Positions 35,386 to 48,590 of a stretch of DNA of 64,000 bases are shown here, in pieces. Numbering within the stretch: the first letter of the stretch is position 1; the number at the start of each line of letters is the position of its first letter. The position numbers and the translations under genes are program-made. This DNA comes from Ascidia mentula (taxonomy: Eukaryota > Chordata > Ascidiacea > Phlebobranchia > Ascidiidae). Under the pieces are notes generated by a model that saw only the letters and a program-made list of their open reading frames with translations, ran no database searches and was not told the origin of the DNA. Location of the stretch: positions 3,658,001-3,722,000 of the forward strand of contig OX387203.1 of assembly GCA_947561715.1 (NCBI GenBank), written 5' to 3'.

Positions 35386-37426
35386 TGAAACCGTGTGGAG
35401 AAACTTAGTATCTACCGACTTTTGTCACACCCAAAACTCTGGTTCTGTGTGTGTAAAAACTGTTTGAAATGTCGACACAAAATTATCTGCATCTGTGGTC
35501 ACTTATTTGTGTTTGTGCTGCTGTTTCTAATCAACGCTTTTGTGATTTGCGCTGAGTTTTTGTATCTTTTTGCAGCTTGAAAGGCACACTTGTACATAAG
35601 CTTTCACAGAAACTAAATAGGTGGCAATATGGAAAAAGTGTTCTTTGTAACAAGAGCGGAAACACCAAAAAACACCTTCGACAACCTGCTGAATTGTAGT
35701 TGCTGTGGTCGTTTTCCATAACCCAAAACTTTACAAATATGGAGTAGACCAACATTTTGCACAATATCGTGTACATTTCTTGCTTGAGCCTCCTCCACCA
35801 CATGTTATAAAAGGATTTGAAAAGTGTGGCAAAAGTTGGAACTTCCAGTCGCATTAGATTCAAGCCAAACGTATGGGTGCAGTTACCTGTGTGGCTTTAA
35901 CGTGATCGGACTGTAGACAACTGAAATGAGTTATCACAACGCCCACCATTATTCACATCCTTTTCGTCAACCGTGGTTTATAAATTGCCGGTTGATAGAA
36001 ACACGACAAAAAATTCCGGCTACCGACGCGCACGATAACGTTTTTGCACCACCCAGAACATAATCAGTAAAGGGGATAAGAGCTGCTTGATCTGGGTTAC
36101 TTCTCATTGGTTTCCAGTCTTAAAAACACAAAGTAGTGGCAGAAAAACGGCAAAGTGTGCGGCAGCTTTTGCCTATCTTTTCATTCTGGTCGGTGTAACG
36201 ATGATGGCTACGATCAACAAAATATAGTACAGCTTCATCCGGGTACAGCTATTTATAAGCTTACTGCATCCTATCTTTTATATGAGTGCAGAATATTTTT
36301 ATCGAAGTATCGGATTCATGGTCTAAGAAACACGCATACATAGATGGGCAAACGTCTTAATTCAATTCAATTCAGTTTATTTACATCATAATCCGAAAAT
36401 AAAATGCGGAACAGTAAAACGCAATAAATGAACCAGTTGGGATTAGATGAAGGGACGGTAGAAACCTCAATTGGTTATTTGAAACCGCCCCCTGGGTTGT
36501 TTCGAAGTTGCAAAAAATTTAGGCGGTTGTACGCAATGGCATTGACGAGGCAAGGAAAATGTAATCAACAATCACTCTGCATTAACAATTAAAAAAGATG
36601 TACAAAAATAACAAGAAACAAAGAAAAGACAATCAGCAAACATTGCGCATGTTACAAAACTAAAAGATACAATATTAATAAGAATGAATCGTTGTGAATT
36701 TTTTTTTTTTTTTTTTTTTGGCCAGCGCATTTGCACACGTCAAGGGCAATTACCAATAAAAAATCTCATCTCCAGGCAATGGTCAGAGTCATTTAAATGT
36801 GGGAATATTGGAGAAGGGGTTGGGCAGCTCTATTCTATTCTTACATTCGTGTGTTTTTTAAACCGTCGTCAATGAGGAAACATTCTCCGAAATTTTTGCA
36901 GCTTGGTTAATGTATAATTTCAACGGGCTGCAAAGATTTAATAGGACTTATTAGTTTCAAATCTTCTGGGTTTAACCCAATTTAATTCTGCCTGATTTTG
37001 GCTGTTTAATCTTTAAAAAAAGTGTAATTACTCAGAAACGTAAAAGCATGAGATTCTTTGAGCGTTTCGATTTTGTGTTTTAAACGGTGGAAATCTCGTT
37101 CGTGTGAATTGTTTAAATATCTCCTTCGATTTTAATTGCTTTTTCTGAGTAAATTAAGTTCGTGTTTTTATAGATATGTATCCGATGTCCAGTTTTCTTG
37201 ACAAGGGACGCATCGATACCAATCCCAATCCACCCATGGTAACACAAACTTGTGTATAATTCGCAATTTCATTGACAGCTAATTCCCACATATGCAGTTC
37301 ATTTTTAACGACCAATATGAAAATTATAAAAATCATAACCAAAATTTATAAGGAATTGATTCCAAACACGCAGAGCGTCGAATGTATTTTCTAAATTTAG
37401 TGTCAAATTTATTTGTGGCTTCACAG
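35386..37426. other. PDIA5 3' region and intergenic spacer
   Basis: About 2 kb with no convincing coding exon. It should hold the 3' UTR of the long PDIA5 isoform and the promoter, and possibly a 5' exon, of the membrane-protein gene that follows. A 21-nt T run lies at 36699-36719. I see nothing else recognisable. Confidence 0.5.
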
Positions 37427-38763
37427 ATGAAATTAATATGGACAAATATGTTCGTTTCAATCGGAAGTGGATACACCTTCATGCTTTGTTTCGGAAAGAA
37501 AGTCGAAGATATTTTTCCAGTGGTAATTTCCGATCAAGTTATATACTTACCATAGTGAATTACCAATAAAATCGAAGCCTGAGTTTAAAAATAGTCACTT
37601 AGATAGTATTTTAAGGTGATTTACCCAATTGGATTTGAAAAAGTCTTGGGCAACCAACCTAATATTTTTAGGGCTACCATATCGGCTCGCTATTCGTAAC
37701 TGGTGCAGTAGGACCGTGGATGATCTTGTTTGCTTTCGAAAAGTTTTTCGCAATGGCTATGCTGCTTGCAGCTAATACCATTGGCCTTTTCTATGCCTTC
37801 GTATGCGTGGTGAGGAAACGTGCAGAATACAAACCGGGTCAATACCCGAAATTGTTGTGGCTCTACGATCGTGCTGTTGTTGATGGGATGGCAATATGTA
37901 CAGCGTGGTACGTACATTCCATCGTGTTCTTTGGAAACCTTTCCATTGCTTACATTGATGGTCCTGACAAAACTGCCAAGCTAAGGGGTAAGATAAAACT
38001 TATCCTAGAGTCTTTGTTTCATATCTTGCATGCTAGCAAGTACATGTGACGAAGCAATAAATCTAGGTGCGACCAAGTATGACAATTCTGCAATATCCTA
38101 TGAAGCTATAGCACACAACGCAACAATGCGCCAAACAAAATTTTAATAAAATGGATGCCTAACTCCATACACTTCTGTTAGGAAATTGTAACCCAGCAGA
38201 AGACTGCGGACTTCCTCTAGTTGGATTGTTTGTCATTTTCGTCCTGGGCTGGTTCCTCTGCGATCTCATCCTTATTCCCCATTACACAAAGCATGTGAAA
38301 TCAATGTATCCGGTCATATGTTACATCTGCATTGCAGTGCTACGGGCTTACCATGCACACCCTGGAGGTACGAATACATCTATGTTTTATTATGTTTCTG
38401 TTGCTGCCAGGCATATTATATTTTAATATTCAGTCCTTCTAGTGCAATTAACGTGACTTTTATTCAGGTTAGCCTGATGAAGGCTAGCTGAATAGCGGGT
38501 GAAACGTTGGTCAATAAAAGCCACGTTAATTGTGCTAGAAGGACATATTATTGGATAAAATCAATGTTTAAGCGTTAAAGTGCCGCACACATACTGGTTA
38601 TAATACGAAAAAGTTAAAATTCACCTCTCGATTCCACTTTGTGATTTTAGGCCGTGAGCTTGTGGAACTAATCTACATTGGCCTGATGATCAGTTCACTC
38701 CTTACATGGATGTTCAGAGATCGGCTTCAGGAAAAGCGCAGAATGGCTAAAAAAATGGAGTAA
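37427..38763 (+). CDS. Multi-pass membrane protein, family not recognised
   Basis: Four exons: 37427-37522 (or to 37537), 37672-37987, 38182-38367 and 38651-38763, giving about 236-241 residues. The first donor is ambiguous: GTAATT after FPV, or GTTATA after the extra residues VISDQ; both keep phase 0. Hydrophobic segments include TNMFVSIGSGYTFMLCF, the GPWMILFAFEKFFAMAMLLA region, AVVDGMAICTAWYVHSIVFF, LVGLFVIFVLGWFLCDLIL, MYPVICYICIAVL and LIYIGLMISSLLTWMF, so about six or seven helices. The tail is short and basic (QEKRRMAKKME). A faint resemblance to DRAM/TMEM150-type proteins (the ISD motif before the second helix) depends on the alternative donor and is weak. AATAAA occurs at about 39063 and 39134. 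The start at ATG 37427 could instead be an internal exon boundary. Confidence 0.65.
38434..38543. repeat. Fold-back element in intron 3 of the membrane-protein gene
   Basis: Arms begin TCCTTCTAGTGCAATTAACG and are inverted at 38513-38543 with one or two mismatches. The core reads CTGATGAAGGCTAGCTGAAT, then GGGTGAAACGTTGGTCAATA. It belongs to the same motif family as 15325-15412. Confidence 0.8.
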
Positions 38764-40097
38764 TGTTGGTTAGGTCGAACAGAATGTGGTTGAAAAAAAC
38801 TCCTCATGTTTATTTGCATTCATACCTGTATCTTCATTGCTAACATTTTTTGATGCTCATATTAGATTTGTACCCTGCATGTTGTCGCATTGTATGCGTG
38901 TATAAGAGTGTCAAATACCTTCTCACCCTGCGACCTTGTTGTTGTCGTATTCCAGTTCAATTGTTTCATGCCTAACTACTTACCTCCAGTATTCCGGAAT
39001 AACAACAACTGTGCTATCATTTCTGTTGGCAAATTGGGTTTCGATTCTACAAAAGAACCTGTAATAAAACATTGCGACAACATTTGTGTTTGTTTTTATA
39101 AAACTATATTTGTAAATATTTGCACAAAACGATAATAAACACAAAATTTGTGTTTATTTTAAAACTTAAGCAAGACTTTAGTAGAAAATGATGTGTGCTT
39201 GTACCTTGAATAATTCAAAAACATAATGAGATGCACGGTTTCGCACAGTTGTGTAGTAACCAGTGTCTTTGGAGTTAACGTCGCAAATGCAAAAGATACA
39301 CATGAAAACTTGTGAAAGACACATGTGGTGGTCAATGATTTAAACGGAAGAAAAAACGAAATACAACGTCAAAGGTTCCAAGAATTTTTTTTCGCAGAAC
39401 ACACAAACTATACAGACCAATTTATTAATCTATTCTTGCACTGAAAAATTTAAAGCTCGCTGTTTCAAAATAAGTTGATGACCCAAAACTGAAACTTTTT
39501 GACCAAGAAAAATAGAAATTGTAAATTGGACGAAGACAAATGTGTGTAGTGGTATAGAGGGTGTCCAATACTCTTCGCTTATGACCGTTTCATTTAATCC
39601 AAATTTTCCGCGACCCCTGGTGTTCGACAATTGTTCGACTTTTAAATACTTTTGTTTGAACATAAATTTTGCAATAACGACTGAAAATCTTTAGGAACTT
39701 ACGAACATACAACAATGCACAAATTTGGTTAACTTTTTGATTGGTAGTGGCCTGGTATATAAGTGTTTGGGTGCGTAGTCAAATAGTACAAGTCAACAAA
39801 TATTTAATGTAACATTGGTGTACTCTTTGCGCCCATTAAAAATACATCGTGCGGCTTCTTGCAAGGTCGAAAACCCCAGTTTTGTAAGCCCTAGTGGTGA
39901 ACATATATATCTATATAACACGATATTCAGTTTAAACACATTTACCCATGAAATGACACCATAACAAGCAGAGCAACACATCGACAATTTGAAGAACAAA
40001 GAAACCCTTTAACTGCATAAAAAATACCATTTAGCACAGTGAGCATAACTAAAACATAAGAAACTATGCAATGAAAAAGGCCTTTTTTGTGGAAAAA
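38764..40097. other. Intergenic between convergent genes
   Basis: The 3' ends of the membrane-protein gene (+) and CEP104 (-) face each other here. AATAAA signals for the plus gene lie near 39063 and 39134. A minus-strand AATAAA (TTTATT at 39421) could serve CEP104. No additional gene is seen. Confidence 0.5.
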
Positions 40098-43000
40098 TTA
40101 CTTTCTCGGAGATTTCTTCTTGTTTTTTGCGGCAGCTTTTTCGGCTTCCGCCTTTGCTCTTACTGTAAAACATCATTTCAAAATCTGTTATCAAAAGAAA
40201 CTAAGCGTCGAAAAATTTTTTAACCCTGATGTAAATTTTTGAGTGCGTGCGTTTTGTAAAGTGGAGAAATTGACCCACAAACACTTTCTACGTATTTGAA
40301 TGTAAGTGAAAAATCATTTCTCATTCCTTCGTGCGTGACACGTCGTCGTTATTATGGGGCGGACTTGCTCCCAAATCACATTCACGCCTCATTCCTCGAA
40401 ACTTCTGCAAGGTTAGTCTGCGACCTGCACGCCAACGCCAGCCTTGCAGGTTAACCTTTAAGCTGTTTTCACCAAAGGGAGCAAATATAACTAAATATCA
40501 AAAATGATAAGGTTTCCATGGGACATGCGGCGCCTGTTTTACAAATCATTCCAAGATACAGCAACGTGTTTTGCGAAAGCTACCAAGCACGCAAACACTC
40601 CACGATTATCTGTGGTATTTGTTTTCAGTCACGTACGCACACAACTTTGCCAATTTGGATTTTTGCTAATGATGCGTCGTGATGGAAAAACTGAGTTGTG
40701 ACATTGTTACGTGACAGCAAATCAGAAAGCGTACGTGCAAAAATACACCAACCAGTTCTTTTCAATCATAGCAATGCTAAAGTATTCACACCAAAGCCGA
40801 AATAAGTTCTGCCAACGTAGTTACTGTTTTTACTTACATCGGTTTATGGAAGGAAGTCTTCTCGAATTTTCCGAGCAGGCGTCCCTCTTTGCTCCCATCA
40901 AGTGGGATTTCCAAGCCTCCTCTCCAGGTATGATATTATGATGACATAATGGACAATGCTCTTGTTGACCTTCGTGAGTAGCTGGTTTTGAAGATCGTGC
41001 AAAAAAATATTACAGCGTTACTTGTTAAGACAACGCAGTAATGTTCCATGCAATGCCATGATTAGCAGGATCGCCTACTCCTTACTTGGCAATCACAGCT
41101 AGACTGCAATGCCTGGGCTGCGAAGCCATTAAACCTAATGATCTAGAAAGAAAGCATCTTCAGTTCTTATTTAATCTGTTGCAATTGTGCACTTTCGGTG
41201 GAAAGCACTGAACTATTCTGATGTGCATCATGAAATTTCTTAGCAGTTACATGAGCTTTACTGTTTGTTTTAAAGATTTATAAAACCGTGAGTTATGTTT
41301 CTTGCATTATAAGTGTTGTTTTTGGCTACCGACAAAATGTTGTACCTGTGCATTTTTTGTCTGCAATATGTTTGTCCAAATCTTGTACCAAGACAGCTTC
41401 TGTGCACCTCGGACATTTTCCGAAATCAGGTTTTTTGTCGCATTCAGTCAAGAGATGCTCGTTGTAACCAGAAATTTCCACAACCTGCAGGAGTTTAACA
41501 TGAGAATGTCATTTGTTATTTTGTCCACGATTTCTGCAGTGGGACATCATAATGAAAGTACTCTATGAAATATTTATTGTATGAGTTCCATTAACCGTGC
41601 CCTTGAGCCAGTTTCAGATATGAAGTTATTGATAATAAATAGTTTGCAAGCCATAAAGTATGTTGGGATTGTTCACTTTACAGCCTATGGATATTTGGAT
41701 AATAAATGAAAACTGGAAAATACCTGTAAAAATTTACCACAAAAACGATGATGCCATTCAGACAAAAACGATTTTCTAAGCTTGTGGTAATTATGGAGAA
41801 TTAAAGTAATTCCATACAATTTAGTAAAACATTGACTGTCTTTTTAGAGAAACAATTATGATATTTCAAACAGCTAATATGGTCATTACCTGTTTGCAGT
41901 GTTCACACCGTTTGAGCATGGGACATTGTTTCCAGTAATGCAGATCCAAACCCTCCTCTGTGAATCCTTCGTCCCTCTCCCCACAGAAAATGCACATGCT
42001 TTGAACATAAACAAAGGTTGCCAATAGTTACTGTTGCCGTTGAAACTGAATGGAAACGTGAGGGGATTTTGCTTATGCTTACTTGTCTAAGAAGGAATCG
42101 TCAGTGGGAATGCTTTGATTTGGGTCAATTTGTTCTGAAATAAAATTACATTGTTAATAGCTAAATAATTTATTACCATTGCCTTCAAGTAATGGTGAGT
42201 ACAGGTATGAAAAAATGTTCATCAAGTCACAAAAAATGCTGATCGAAGCTTTAACAATTAGTCTTCTATATATTATTTCCCTCAGTTTTCAGTACAACAG
42301 CATGGAAATCCACACATACCTTGCTGTGGAGGAGGTTGGTTTCTGTTGGCTGCTTTTTTGCCTTGCCTGCCATCTTGTGGCACAGCCTGCATAGAATGTT
42401 GAAAGTAAATTTCAACTTTACCTTGAAACATTATAAAACCAACCTGTTTGTTCATTTCCCTTAGTTGATTGACTTGTGCCTGGAGCTCCTCGACCTTATG
42501 AAAATCAATTTCTTTTCAATATTGAGCAAAGCAAAAATATATATATAAAAACACTAACTTTCAAAAATTTGGAAAACATTTTTAGAGTTTGCCACAAAAA
42601 ACATGTTGTAATGTACTAAAAAACACAGCAGAAAGAATTGCTGCAAAAATGCTATCATTATATTTTACAAATAATACAAACAAATTGCAATGAAATATAA
42701 CTGAAAATAAGTAAAATAAAGGTAATAAAGTTTTCAACTAATTTTTTGTTGAAAACAATATATTGTAAAAGTAGTGTGGCCATGACAATTTGCTGCAGCA
42801 TTCAACATTAACCTCTTTCTTTTTCCTTCTTTCTTCATCAGCCACTCTTGCTTGCATCTGTGCTCTTATCTCTGCCTGGGTGGGTTTGCCATCCAATCGA
42901 TCAAAACCATCAAACAGATTCCTAAAAAATCATGTGGCTTCAACATGGGGCAAACTGTTTGCTTTTAATTCTGGTTATTTTGCACAAACCTGTATTGCAA

Positions 43001-46000
43001 ATAACAAATTTCTGACACAGGTTTGGTTCAAACATAGGCATATGACACCATAGTAACTCAGGCTACTTCAAAATCTGACTCCACTTGTATATAGTTTTAG
43101 TTACATATATTCAGTTTTAATATTCTAAAATAACACTGATAAATAATTCACTAAATCTAAAAAAAATCTGTCAAAAAATCACCAAATTCTAAAAAATCAC
43201 AGTCATAAAAAAGTGTTTTTAACAAATTTAAATGGAATTTGCAGTTATCGAAAAGTGCCAAAAAACTATCGTAACCACACAACACCTGTAAAGCGGGTTC
43301 TTCCGTGTGCGATTGTCATCTTTGGGCAGATAAGACTTCACAGGCAATCCTGCGATTTTGTAGCACAGGAAGATAATACGAGAAGTTCCTTCGCGGACTT
43401 GACCTGCGGAGTGTTCCAATGCTGGGGTTGCAAATTTCATCACACTGTCCACAGATAAAGCTGGTGGCTGCAAAGCTGTACAAAGATATTTTGACTGACA
43501 TTTGATGCCAAAAAATCCAACGGCAGACATAAAATAGCTTATGGAGTTACAACAGAATTCGCTAATCCTCAAACAGCCTACAAGGCAATGGATTCCCAAC
43601 CATTTGCAATCACGGCAACCTTTTATAAAACTAACAAATCTATGGATCCCTGCTTTAATCTACATATATTTTATTTAAAAACACAGATGTAATATAACAA
43701 ATAGAAAAGTTGGGGAACCTGCTTCAATTTTTTTATACTTATGGACACCTAGAAGTCACCCACTGACCCTTCGTGGGTCAATGAACCCCAGGTTGGAACC
43801 ACTGCTATAAGGTAAAAAAAATAAACTGATGAGACCTGACAGACAGAAACAGTGGCACTTTTTGCCTTATTGTCTCTACACTTTTCTTCCAGAAACGCAT
43901 ACTGAGTACTTACAATGTTTTTCGAGCAAATGCTCCATAAGTTCTACACGACTCAATGCCAGTCTGTTTGCCGTGTCCCGTTTGAATGGAGGAGTTGCAT
44001 GGTGAGATACAAGCTGCAGTTGTTGAACCATGGCAAACCCACTCATGCGTAAAATAAACTCCATGGCAGCCTCTCTCGATCTAGCAGCCTGAAACAATAC
44101 CACCACAAAGTTGTCACTTGGAAAAAATGAAAATGTCTGTTCTGATTAACTTTTTCTGGAAGTTTAACATTTGATAATCAGCTTTTTTTTGCTGAAAAAA
44201 CTTACGGATTCTCCACTTTTTTGGATTAAACTTGGCAGCGTTCTGTTAACTGCATGCGTTGTTTCAGCTTTTCCCAGCTTGTGTTTGGGAATGAAATCAA
44301 CAAGAATCAGTTCAAGAAGTTTCAAAGCAGCGGTGAAAACAGCGTGAACCTTGTCTGTAAAACATTTTAAAAATCTTAATTAAAGAAACAGCATAAATGA
44401 GTTATAGTGAAGAAAATATGTTGACCCTTGCCAAAATTAATACAAATATTTATAATTTCAAAACATTTACAAAATCAGTAGAAAACCTGTGTTTACTGGA
44501 TGAAAAAATGTAAACACAACGATTTCTGTGCATATGAAGCTATCAAAAACATCCAATTTTCTGACTTGTAACAAAACAATTCATAATGGAAAAATTATGT
44601 CCAATTACTTTGGTGAAAAAGTAATAGGAAGTTTAGTCATTTCTTGACACAGGAGCATTTATTTTCTGCTTATACCTTTAATAGCTTTCCGAATAAGGAA
44701 AATTGCTGCTTTGAGATTGCTTCTCAGTTCTTCTTTCCCAGTGGTACTTGGTGCGTTAGCAAGAAGTTTGTAAACTGCAAGAAGAGCATCTTCCCTGAAT
44801 GACCATGTCTTCGAATATGCACCTGATACCTACATATTACAATGTCACAGTTGTATTTCATTGAATGCAGCAAAAAAGTGGATTAAAGAGCAATAAACTT
44901 GGGTGCAAAATAAGTGGAGTTAATAACTTTGAATAAAAAAGCCAAAGCTAAGGTGTTGTTAATCATTTTACATAAACGTATACTTGGCTGTAGTAGTACT
45001 GATGATGAACCAAGTATAGGTTTGAAACGTTTTCATAAAATGATTAACAGCATCTTAGCTTTGGCTTTTTTATTCAAAGAGCAATAACTTAGTCGAAAAC
45101 AAAAAAGGGTTTGTACCGTCAATGTCCACAGCAAGCAACAATTCTACGACACTGATTGGCGAAACTAGGATTTAGCTTGGACTGCTTTGTATTTGTCTTT
45201 GGTTTATGTTTATTGTATTTGTCTATTACTTTAAAGTTTCCAGTTTTTGTCCCGATGCAAGTGTTTTTTAAAAAATTGCATAATTTTGAGAAGAATATAC
45301 TATAAACAGGCTCCAGCATAACAATTTGTGAAGTAAATTTTACCAGAGGTAAACCAAAAACATCAATGACTGATGCAGCCTCACGAATACTTTTCTCTGC
45401 CATTGGTTCTGGTTCACTGGGCACACCTGCTGGTCTGTCAGGGGAACCACCTGGTGGTGGCGAGGCGAACTGTAAAAAGGAATAAAATGATGTCAGTTTA
45501 AGTTTTATTGAATAGGTTGTTGGTCTTCTCAAGGTCTTACATGTGCCAAGTCAGCCATAACACAATACAATATATGAGCAATTATAGAAAGAACAGCTGA
45601 ACACAAACAATTCCCAACAGACTTAATCAGCTGTTGTAACCTTATCCTGATGTGCTTTGTTTTATTCAAACCGTAATCTTTGAACCCAAACACCATTAAG
45701 CCATTGTTTCTGTGTCATTGCCCTGCCCATGGAGTGTGCTCAAGTAAATAATACTTTGTGCAAAGTAATTTTTATTGATAACCTATTATCTAAGCAACTT
45801 TAGGATTTAAACCTCTGTCTTTGGTTTATCTGGTACAGACTAATCCTTACGATTTTGTAATTCAAATGAATCCGGAAAAAAAACTTTAAGCAGCAAACAG
45901 AGAGCGACTCTCATTAATTTACAAACCTCTTCTATGAATGGGTCATGTCTGGCATCTTTTGCCAAAGCTGGAATTACTTTTTCGTCATAGTTCACTTGCG

Positions 46001-48590
46001 TTTCAACTGGAACTGGAGTTATTTCCCGCTACAAAGAAAAATTCAACATTTTATTTCCAACCAAATTTTCAGCAATGGATTTTTAAACAGATTTTTGAAA
46101 ATAAAAACTTTGCTAGCATTGAGTAAGACTGCAAGAAAACTACCGATTTCAGGGTTTTTGTATTGTATTTTTATACCACAATAGATTACCTGTTCCACTA
46201 TTTGTCTTGGTGTAGTGTGGTTTGAAAACTGAGGGGTGGGATCTCTGGGGGACAATGGATCATCCAGCGGAATCCGGGGTACTGGGGTGATCTGATGGGG
46301 AGTGGGGGCATGTTGCGGAGATACCATGGTTTCTGGAAAATTTAGTTTCATTTTTTTTATTTCTTACATCAGTCACTTTTTTCCTCTTTTTAGAGATTTA
46401 TGTGGTACAAACTGTCTCATCTACAGCTAGCTTTTAACGACGTTTAGTATACATAGTATATTAATACCTAACTAACAAAACAATGTATGTATTTGGTTAA
46501 TATCCTTCTTTGAGAAGAGGAAAATATTTAAACAATTTAGCCAAAAAACTTATGTGACAAACAATTTTTTTTCTGTGGAAATCTGATTGACAAAATCAGA
46601 TAATCAGGTAAAAAAAATACTCATTTAATGCAGCAACCACCTTGTAATGGTGAGTACTGTTCCTGATGAGTCTGTCTTTGTACTATTCCAGCATCCTCAA
46701 GTAAGTCATGCTTTTGTAACTGCTGGTACACTTTTAATCGATATTCCTCCATCTGTGCTTTCTTGCTTTTTGCAAGGTCGTAATCTTCATTTTCAACTGC
46801 CCTTCTTTTGTCAAGTTCATACCTTGAAAAAAATACTTTTGATTTATATATCCGCATTTGTTAAATTTGTTTCATTTTTAACCATTGGTAGATTTCTTAC
46901 AAAATATAAAACATATTTAAACCAACCTCAGAAAATTGTTAAATTATTTAATATTAAGACAAAATTAACACTCAATTTATGTCAAAACTGTTTAATGTAA
47001 AATAACCAAAACAGTAATATTTACAGGTATTTACATATTGAAAGGGAATTGTAACACTTGGTTTGAATAAAGCTCTTTCAAAACTTGTGGGAGTAATGTT
47101 TAAACAGAGAACAAGCCTTTTAAACCAATGCCTTCCGCTTGAACAAATATTTGAATGTTTAACTACAATCTCCACAATTAACAATGTCACACCTCGCAAG
47201 CTTTTCACCAACTTTTTGCAAATCAGCAATTGCCTGTTTCATTCTTTTGGCAACATCAAAATTTTCCTCTGAAAAAGCATATTTTCGTTAATATAGAGGA
47301 ATTTTTCATTCATTCAAGACATTAAAACTATGTATTTTAAGACTGTTGACAAATTTACAAGAATGTGACACACTGCAGAAAAAAATCACACTGTCGGTGT
47401 TGATCTGTAATTTTGGGCACTACAAAAGTTTTACTGGTTTTTAAATCTTACCAATGACTGCCTTTTTCTTGTGTGCATCAAGGCGTCTTATAATACTGGC
47501 AACTTCTGGGTCCTAAAAAATATTAATTTTTAAAATATTACCCACACCTTGGTATAATTTAAGTTATATACCTGGTACATGTCAAATGCAAGGTCATCCA
47601 TTGGTGAAATGTAATCAGGTTTATCCAAAACACCTTCAGGATATGTGGCATTAAACTGTTTGGCTGGTTTAAGAGTTGAATCCCCAAGTGCATTGAAAGC
47701 CATGATCCCAATCTGTTTGGAATTCGACATTACACATAGGCAAGCACTATAAATTGAGCTTGTGGATCAACTTTGCAAACCTGGTTATAAAGGTTGAACT
47801 TGTTGATATGATTTTTATGGATGACAAGTCGCACGTATCGTCCCTCTGCATCAACATGCACAGATTTCAACTCCCGAGACTTAAAACCAGTCTTCTCATT
47901 GTTGGACAAATAAATGTACCTTAATAAATAAAACCAGTGATGAGTTTTTGAACACATTATGTACATTGTATATACTACATATAAAATGTTTTTTATACTG
48001 TTGTATGGCAGAAGTATAAATTTTATTAGATGATTACCCAAGCCGTTTAAAGCTTTCTGGATTCGGATTATTTCCAACAAAAAACTCAATCTTGGAAGGA
48101 ATCATGTATTGGTGGGAGAGAAGTTGTAACTTTTTTATTCTGCTTTGTTCTTGGAGACACACAATCAATTCTTGTGGATACACACAAAACCTACAATAAA
48201 AATAATATTAAACATTAAGTAAATAGAAACCGGTAGATACGTTTCTGTGGAGTTACTTTTTGCTAATATTTGATCATGAATGAGGTAGGCCCTAATCGTA
48301 TTTGGATGTTAAATATAACACTAATTTTCTTACTTGTCAAACAAAATCACCATTTTAATTAATTTTTAAGCAAACTGACTCAAACTATCAAAACATAATA
48401 TAGCCTACATATCATTTTTGTACCTTTACCCATAAAACGTTTTGTAGGCCTACCTTTACCCGAAAATAAAAATTTACCTTCCAGTCTGCCATCCTGGGAC
48501 TGTTGGATTTTGATGTTCAAGGTTTTTTGCTGCATAACCATCCGCTTCGCCAGTTGCGCCAACAACCGTGTAGCCTATCTTTGTTGGCAT
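40098..48590 (-). CDS. CEP104: Centrosomal protein of 104 kDa (CEP104)
   Basis: Twenty-two exons, all phases consistent, 874 residues (human is about 925): 48590..48478, 48190..48038, 47919..47781, 47712..47572, 47512..47452, 47268..47193, 46822..46641, 46332..46190, 46028..45927, 45469..45344, 44829..44676, 44354..44206, 44088..43914, 43460..43286, 42921..42813, 42494..42444, 42386..42320, 42134..42083, 41998..41890, 41484..41346, 40981..40838 and 40162..40098. The N-terminal jelly-roll begins MPTKIGYTVVGATGEADGY and includes KKLQLLSHQYMIPSKIEFFV and SNNEKTGFKSRELKSVHVDA. Coiled-coil exons follow, then a TOG-like helical region (GAYSKTWSFREDALLAVYKL, LSVDSVMKFATPALEHSAGQ). Near the end are Cys/His zinc-binding modules (CIFCGERDEGF, CEHCKQ, CPRCTEAV, EHCPLCHHNIIPGEEAWKSH). 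CEP104 acts at centriole distal ends and ciliary tips, binding tubulin, EB1 and CP110 partners. The acceptor of exon 14 has an in-frame alternative about 15 bases upstream. Confidence 0.92.
44931..45075. repeat. Fold-back element in a CEP104 intron
   Basis: Arms begin GAATAAAAAAGCCAAAGCTA and are inverted at the right end (TAGCTTTGGCTTTTTTATTC). The core contains GATGATGAACCAAGTATAGG and TTTGAAACG. It shares arms with 25263-25364. Confidence 0.82.

Noticed and set aside
48380..48565. 61-residue ORF at the CEP104 5' end
   Set aside because: It is an out-of-frame reading of CEP104 exon 1; the correct frame starts MPTKIGY at 48590.
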